Source: Prauserella isguenensis
GTDB taxonomy: Bacteria > Actinomycetota > Actinomycetes > Mycobacteriales > Pseudonocardiaceae
Direction: 5' to 3'
Length of the DNA: 64,000 nucleotides
Assembly: GCF_014191605.1 (NCBI RefSeq)
Contig: NZ_JACHWU010000001.1
Span: forward strand, 248,001 to 312,000
Below are positions 60,431 to 64,000 of this stretch, piece after piece. A model generated the notes under the pieces. That model searched no databases. It saw only the letters and a program-made list of their open reading frames with translations, and was not told the DNA's origin. Each line of letters opens with the position of its first letter. The stretch's first letter is position 1. Made by a program: the position numbers and the translations under genes.

Positions 60431-60949
60431 TCACCGGTTCTTGCTCACCCTCGGGAAGTACGGATCGACGCTGGGCAGGTACATGAGCGCCGTGCCGCAG
60501 AGCGCGAGCAGCACCGCGCCGATCACCGTGTAGCCGCCGCCGAGCAGCGAGAACAGGGCTGTCACGACGACGAGCACGGTCACGACGGTGCGTGCGGAAC
60601 GGGTGCCCTGCCGGGCCTTCCAGGCGAACAGCACCATCAGGCCGCCGACCGCGACGGCACCGACGACGAGTGCCCACAGCAACGATTCGACGCCCGAAGC
60701 GATCTGGGCATTGGTGATGTTCTCGTCGGTGTTCTGTGCGATCAGCTGCTCGGCGAACTCGTCCTTGCGGAGCAGTTCCAGCACGAAAGCCAGGACCAGC
60801 ACCACCGAGGCGGCCACGATCAGCCCGAACCCGGTGTTGACCTGCTTCGGCGGCTCGGGCCGATCCGGGTCGGGGTCGCCGGGCAGGTGCGGGGCGGGCG
60901 GCAGACCGCGGGCCCGCCGCTGGTCGTCGCTTTCGTCGGCTTCGCTCAT
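60431..60949 (-). CDS. Hypothetical four-segment membrane protein
   Basis: 172 residues. A Pro/Asp-rich N-terminus (PAPHLPGDPDPDRPEPP) precedes about four membrane segments (GFGLIVAASVVLVLAFVLEL; LLWALVVGAVAVGGLMVLFA; TVVTVLVVVTALFSLLGGGY; VIGAVLLALCGTALMYLPSV). It ends YFPRVSKNR. No family recognised; comparable genes lie between hemB and hemL in other actinobacteria. It is first of three coupled membrane-protein genes. The ATG at 60949 has TAGTCT (60958-60963, minus) eight nt upstream. Confidence 0.65.
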   Translation of the reverse strand: MSEADESDDQRRARGLPPAPHLPGDPDPDRPEPPKQVNTGFGLIVAASVVLVLAFVLELLRKDEFAEQLIAQNTDENITNAQIASGVESLLWALVVGAVAVGGLMVLFAWKARQGTRSARTVVTVLVVVTALFSLLGGGYTVIGAVLLALCGTALMYLPSVDPYFPRVSKNR

Positions 60950-60957
60950 GCCCCCAG

Positions 60958-60963
60958 AGACTA
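60958..60963 (-). promoter_or_regulatory. -10 box of a leaderless promoter for the hemL-proximal membrane genes
   Basis: TAGTCT on the minus strand, eight nt from the ATG at 60949. It lies in the 210-nt gap after hemB, where I also see a short hairpin (61139-61153). Confidence 0.45.
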
Positions 60964-61138
60964 GGTGCCGTGCGCCGGGAGGTTCAGGGGTGGTGACCGG
61001 GCGACGGATGAACGCGCCGCACAGGCGGCACGCCGGAACCGGTGCCGGCGCGCCGCGCAGGCACGTCCCCGACCGACCACCCGCTGCCACCCCGCAACGC
61101 CGAAGGAGCCATCACGGGCCGTGAGCGTTGCAGTTGCG

Positions 61139-61153
61139 CACCGGGGGCCGGTG
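61139..61153. terminator. Short hairpin after hemB
   Basis: CACCGG and CCGGTG pair around a GGG loop, seven nt beyond the hemB stop. The stem is only six bp, so it may be a weak terminator. Confidence 0.4.
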
Positions 61154-61159
61154 GGAGTT

Positions 61160-62140
61160 TCAGTCGAGCCAGGTGGCGGCTTCGGCGGCCCAGTACGTGA
61201 GGATCATGTCCGAGCCCGCCCGGCGGATCGACGTGAGCACCTCGAGGATCGTGCGCTGCCGGTCGACCCAGCCGTTCGCGGCGGCGCCCTCGATCATCGC
61301 GTACTCACCCGAGATGTTGTACGCCGCGACCGGCACCGACGACACCTCAGCCGCCGCCCTGATGACATCCAAATAGGACAGCGCAGGCTTGACCATGATC
61401 GCGTCGGCGCCCTCGGCGAGGTCGAGTTCGATCTCGCGGAGCGCCTCGCGGACGTTGCCGGAGTCCTGCTGATAGGTGTTGCGGTCGCCCTGCAGCTGCG
61501 AGTCGACGGCCTCGCGGAACGGCCCGTAGAACGCGCTCGCATACTTCGCGGAGTAGGCCAGGATGCTCACGTCGGAGAACCCGGCGTCGTCGAGCGCACG
61601 CCGGATCACGCCGACCTGACCGTCCATCATGCCGCTCGGCCCGAGCCAATGTGCGCCCGCGCGCGCCTGGGCGAGTGCCATCTCGGCGTAGCGTTCGAGC
61701 GTGGCGTCGTTGTCGACCCCGCCTGCGTCGTCGAGCACGCCGCAGTGGCCGTGGTCGGTGAACTCGTCGAGACACGTGTCGGCCATCAGCACCGTGTCGT
61801 CGCCGAGGTCTGACCGCAGATCCCGCAGCGCGACGTTGAGAACGCCGTCGTCGGCCGTCCCGCCCGAGCCGACCGAGTCGCGTGTGGACGGAACGCCGAA
61901 CAGCATCAGCCCGCCGACACCGGCGTCGACCGCCTTCGCCGCCGCCTCACGCAACGAGTCCCGGGTGTGTTGCACGACGCCGGGCATGCTCGAGATCGGT
62001 TTCGGCGCGCCCGCGGCGTCGGCCTCCTCCGACACGAACATGGGCAGGATCAACTGACGTGGGCGGAGCGTGGTCTCACTGACGAGCCGGCGCACGGCCG
62101 GCGTGGTCCGCAACCTGCGTGGGCGATGCTCGGGAAACAC
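61160..62140 (-). CDS. hemB: Delta-aminolevulinic acid dehydratase (porphobilinogen synthase)
   Basis: 326-residue TIM-barrel enzyme condensing two aminolevulinates. The two Schiff-base Lys are in [18 protein letters not shown] (about 195) and [14 protein letters not shown] (about 248). The metal-site segment reads [15 protein letters not shown]: the second Cys of the zinc-binding C-x-C is Asp, which marks the Mg2+-type rather than the zinc-dependent class. The GTG at 62140 has TACGGT (62147-62152, minus) six nt upstream and no ribosome site. hemB is divergent from the M20 gene. Confidence 0.94.
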   Translation of the reverse strand: MFPEHRPRRLRTTPAVRRLVSETTLRPRQLILPMFVSEEADAAGAPKPISSMPGVVQHTRDSLREAAAKAVDAGVGGLMLFGVPSTRDSVGSGGTADDGVLNVALRDLRSDLGDDTVLMADTCLDEFTDHGHCGVLDDAGGVDNDATLERYAEMALAQARAGAHWLGPSGMMDGQVGVIRRALDDAGFSDVSILAYSAKYASAFYGPFREAVDSQLQGDRNTYQQDSGNVREALREIELDLAEGADAIMVKPALSYLDVIRAAAEVSSVPVAAYNISGEYAMIEGAAANGWVDRQRTILEVLTSIRRAGSDMILTYWAAEAATWLD

Positions 62141-62146
62141 ATCGAC

Positions 62147-62152
62147 ACCGTA
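62147..62152 (-). promoter_or_regulatory. -10 box of a leaderless hemB promoter
   Basis: TACGGT on the minus strand ends six nt before the hemB GTG start. No Shine-Dalgarno sequence exists in the short interval. Confidence 0.5.
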
Positions 62153-62282
62153 CTCCCGCGCGGGCGCTTACCCTGACGGGCGGCAAGACCCCGAGGTCCC
62201 GCTGCACCCGGCGCACGGACACGACCCCACGAGAAGCACCGCCCCACTACAGGAGACACCGCCCCAGCGGAAGGACATCGTC

Positions 62283-63407
62283 ATGAGCCCGGACGTGCTG
62301 AGCCTCACCCGAGAACTCGTCGCCGTCGACACCATCGACCACGACGAGAACCACGCTCTCGCCGTGGTGGCGCCGCACTTGGAGGACGCGGGCTTCGACG
62401 TCAGGACGGTCGAGCACGAACCGGGCCGCGGCACGCTGATCGCGGAGTGGCACGCCGATGCCACGGCGCCGCCGCTGTGCCTGTCCGGGCACGTCGACAC
62501 CGTGCCACTGGGCGGTGCCGACTGGTCCCGCGACCCGTTCCGCGCCGAGCCCGACGGCGACCGGCTGTACGGCCGCGGCACGACGGACATGAAGGGCGGA
62601 GTGGCCGCGATCGTGTGCGCCGCGGTCGGTGTCGCGACCTCGACTCGCGCGCCGCGGGCCGGGTTGCGCCTCGTGCTCACGGCCGCCGAGGAGACGGGTT
62701 CGCACGGTGCGCGGGGCGCCCTCGACGCACTGCGCGGCAGGCCGTCGGGTCCGCTGCTGATCGCCGAGCCCACGAGCAATGCCGTCTTCCACGGACACAA
62801 GGGCGCGTTGTGGCTGTCCGCGCGCGCCGAGGGCGTGACCGCCCACGGGTCGATGCCGCACCTGGGCGACAATGCCGTCTACAAGCTCGCCCGCGCGGTG
62901 GGGACGTTCGAGGGGTTCGCCTTCACCGAACAGGCGCATCCGGCGATGGGCGCGCCGACGCTCAACGTCGGCACCTTCCACGGCGGGCTGAACACGAACT
63001 CGGTGCCGGATTCGGCGGTCGCGACGGTCGACATCCGCACCGTGCCAGGACAGGACCACGCGGCGATCACCGACGATCTGCAGGCCAGGGTCGGCGACGA
63101 TGCGTCCGTGGGGCCGCTCGTCGACCTGCCCGCCGTGTGGACCGACCCCGCCGACGACTGGGCCGCGGCCGTCTCCGCGATCGCCGCCGACGTCACGGGC
63201 GCGTCGCAGGGCGGTGAGCCGCGGGCGGCGACGTACTTCACGGACGCGTCGGTGCTGACGCCGGCGCTGGGCGGCGTGCCGACCGTCGTCTGCGGCCCGG
63301 GCGAACCCGAGCTGGCGCACGTCACCGACGAGTGGGTGTCGATCGCCAAACTCCGCGAGTCGGAGGAGATCATCCGCCGCGTCGCGACCCAGTGGTGCGA
63401 AACATGA
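62283..63407 (+). CDS. M20-family metallopeptidase (ArgE/DapE-like)
   Basis: 374-residue di-zinc hydrolase. It has the metal motifs CLSGHVDTVPLG (about 60-71) and GRGTTDMKGGVAAIV (about 99-113), the catalytic base pair in TAAEETGSHGARG (about 137-149) and a dimerisation domain starting HKGALWLSARAEG. Candidate substrates are N-acetylornithine, N-succinyl-diaminopimelate or a dipeptide; motifs do not decide. GGAAGGAC precedes the ATG at 62283, so the frame extending to 62070 is rejected. It converges on hemD, with a terminator and a 21-bp repeat array between. Confidence 0.85.
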   Translation: MSPDVLSLTRELVAVDTIDHDENHALAVVAPHLEDAGFDVRTVEHEPGRGTLIAEWHADATAPPLCLSGHVDTVPLGGADWSRDPFRAEPDGDRLYGRGTTDMKGGVAAIVCAAVGVATSTRAPRAGLRLVLTAAEETGSHGARGALDALRGRPSGPLLIAEPTSNAVFHGHKGALWLSARAEGVTAHGSMPHLGDNAVYKLARAVGTFEGFAFTEQAHPAMGAPTLNVGTFHGGLNTNSVPDSAVATVDIRTVPGQDHAAITDDLQARVGDDASVGPLVDLPAVWTDPADDWAAAVSAIAADVTGASQGGEPRAATYFTDASVLTPALGGVPTVVCGPGEPELAHVTDEWVSIAKLRESEEIIRRVATQWCET

Positions 63408-63439
63408 CGCGCCTCTGACCCGCGTGTCCTGCAGTGGCG

Positions 63440-63520
63440 GCCCGGGGTCCGCAACACGGTCCCCCGAAGCCGCAACACGAGCCCCGGGAGCTGCAACACG
63501 GCCCCCGGAAACGACAACAC
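63440..63520. repeat. 21-bp repeat array between the M20 gene and hemD, four units
   Basis: CAACAC occurs at 63452, 63473, 63494 and 63515, each 21 bp apart, with CCCCGG stretches between. It is the reverse orientation of the array at 3686-3780, and here is intergenic. It is preceded at 63418 by a copy of the CCCGCGTGTCCTGCA element also seen at 4356-4388. Confidence 0.92.
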
Positions 63521-63532
63521 GGGCACACACGG

Positions 63533-63573
63533 CGAGACGCCCCGCCGCACGGGTGGTGCGACGGGGCGTCTCG
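63533..63573. terminator. Bidirectional terminator between convergent M20 and hemD genes
   Basis: CGAGACGCCCCG (63533-63544) pairs with CGGGGCGTCTCG (63562-63573), and the inner CGCAC (63546-63550) with GTGCG (63556-63560), with a single mismatch between the two stems. It lies ten nt past the hemD stop. Confidence 0.8.
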
Positions 63574-63583
63574 GTGCGAACGC

Positions 63584-64000
63584 TCAGGAGCGGCGGGTGC
63601 GCTTGGCCTTCTTCGGCGGCGGCAGGGCGCCCTCGGCGCGCAGCTTCGCCGCATGGGCGGCGAGGGCGTCGACGAGCACCACGGCGTTCGGCGTCTCGGG
63701 CTGCACGTCGACGCGCAGGCCGAACTCCGTCGCCGTCTCGGCCGTCTTCGGGCCGATGCACGCCACGAGCGTGCGGGCGTGCGGCTTACCCGCGATGCCG
63801 ACCAGGTTCCGCACGGTGGACGACGACGTGAAGCACACGGCGTCGAACCCGCCCGTCTTGATCATCTCGCGGGTCTCGGCGGGTGGCGGCGCGGCACGCA
63901 CCGTGCGGTACGCGGTCACGTCGTCGACCTCCCAGCCCGCGTCGGTCAGCCCGGCGGACAACGTCTCCGTGGCGATGTCGGCGCGCGGCAGCAGCACGCG
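63584..64000 (-). CDS. hemD: Uroporphyrinogen-III synthase (HemD), 5' part outside the window
   Basis: C-terminal 139 residues are visible. RVLLPRADIATETLSAGL opens domain 2, followed by VDDVTAYRTVRA (the conserved Tyr) and FDAVCFTSSSTVRNLVGIAG, then VACIGPKTAETATEFGLRVD, all typical of HemD. The end is a basic tail PPPKKAKRTRRS. The frame runs off the window edge, so whether it is fused to a uroporphyrinogen methyltransferase, as in many actinobacteria, cannot be seen. With hemB and hemL nearby it forms a heme locus. Confidence 0.85.
   Translation of the reverse strand, partial: RVLLPRADIATETLSAGLTDAGWEVDDVTAYRTVRAAPPPAETREMIKTGGFDAVCFTSSSTVRNLVGIAGKPHARTLVACIGPKTAETATEFGLRVDVQPETPNAVVLVDALAAHAAKLRAEGALPPPKKAKRTRRS

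Noticed and set aside
1-64000. tRNA or rRNA genes, insertion sequences, integrases, prophage or plasmid functions
   Set aside because: Reading both strands by eye I found no cloverleaf, transposase or integrase motif. A covariance-model scan would be decisive; a hit would overturn this.

Overview
The window is about 70% G+C, with dense overlapping genes, GTG and TTG starts, BldC, DUF3558 lipoproteins, a glycine-rich PPE-like protein, MgtA/MenJ-type menaquinone-locus genes and System II cytochrome c biogenesis. This points to a filamentous actinobacterium, most likely family Pseudonocardiaceae (Saccharomonospora/Amycolatopsis-like). The family is an inference from gene content, not a database match. 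I saw no tRNA, rRNA, insertion sequence, prophage or CRISPR array. Core respiratory metabolism dominates.

Layout. 1-3.7 kb: a four-gene Mn/Zn ABC importer (TroABCD-like). 3.8-5.9 kb: a VOC protein, a dimethylargininase-type amidinotransferase and a divergent Lrp regulator. 6.0-10.6 kb: 2-oxoacid:ferredoxin oxidoreductase (korA-korB) and a type II NADH dehydrogenase. 10.6-16.7 kb: an SDR, a BCCT osmolyte transporter, a sunset-domain membrane protein and a polyprenyl diphosphate synthase. 16.9-33.1 kb: a complete 14-gene complex I operon (nuoA-N, minus strand) with two Rex-type palindromes upstream. 33.5-35.5 kb: menJ and menG. 35.7-39.0 kb: a four-gene type VII secretion substrate/chaperone module. 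39.3-48.3 kb: two mannosyltransferase-like genes, an inositol-monophosphatase-like gene, a DUF3592 protein, then menD, menB, menE and menA. 48.5-53.0 kb: a PLP cysteine lyase/synthase, a DUF4229 protein, a second Lrp regulator, bldC, a small membrane protein and a MinD/ParA ATPase. 53.1-58.0 kb: ccsB-resB-ccdA-resA and a histidine phosphatase. 58.0-64.0 kb: hemL, three membrane proteins, hemB, an M20 peptidase and the 3' part of hemD.

The genes fit together as one electron-transport locus. Kor and the two NADH dehydrogenases feed electrons. The polyprenyl synthase, MenA, MenB, MenD, MenE, MenG and MenJ build the (partly saturated) menaquinone. The ccs/res genes and hem genes supply cytochromes. 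Two Rex-like operators suggest that the NADH/NAD+ ratio controls complex I.

The most unusual signal is a set of short, dispersed, tandemly arrayed repeats. A 39-bp family and a 21-bp family, both multiples of three and open on both strands, occur between genes and also in frame inside nuoG, ddaH and ccsB. In three operons the last 39-bp copy supplies the Shine-Dalgarno sequence of the next gene. Other arrays (54-55 bp and 31 bp) lie in promoter regions. About ten genes also look leaderless, with a TANNNT box 6-8 nt before the start codon.
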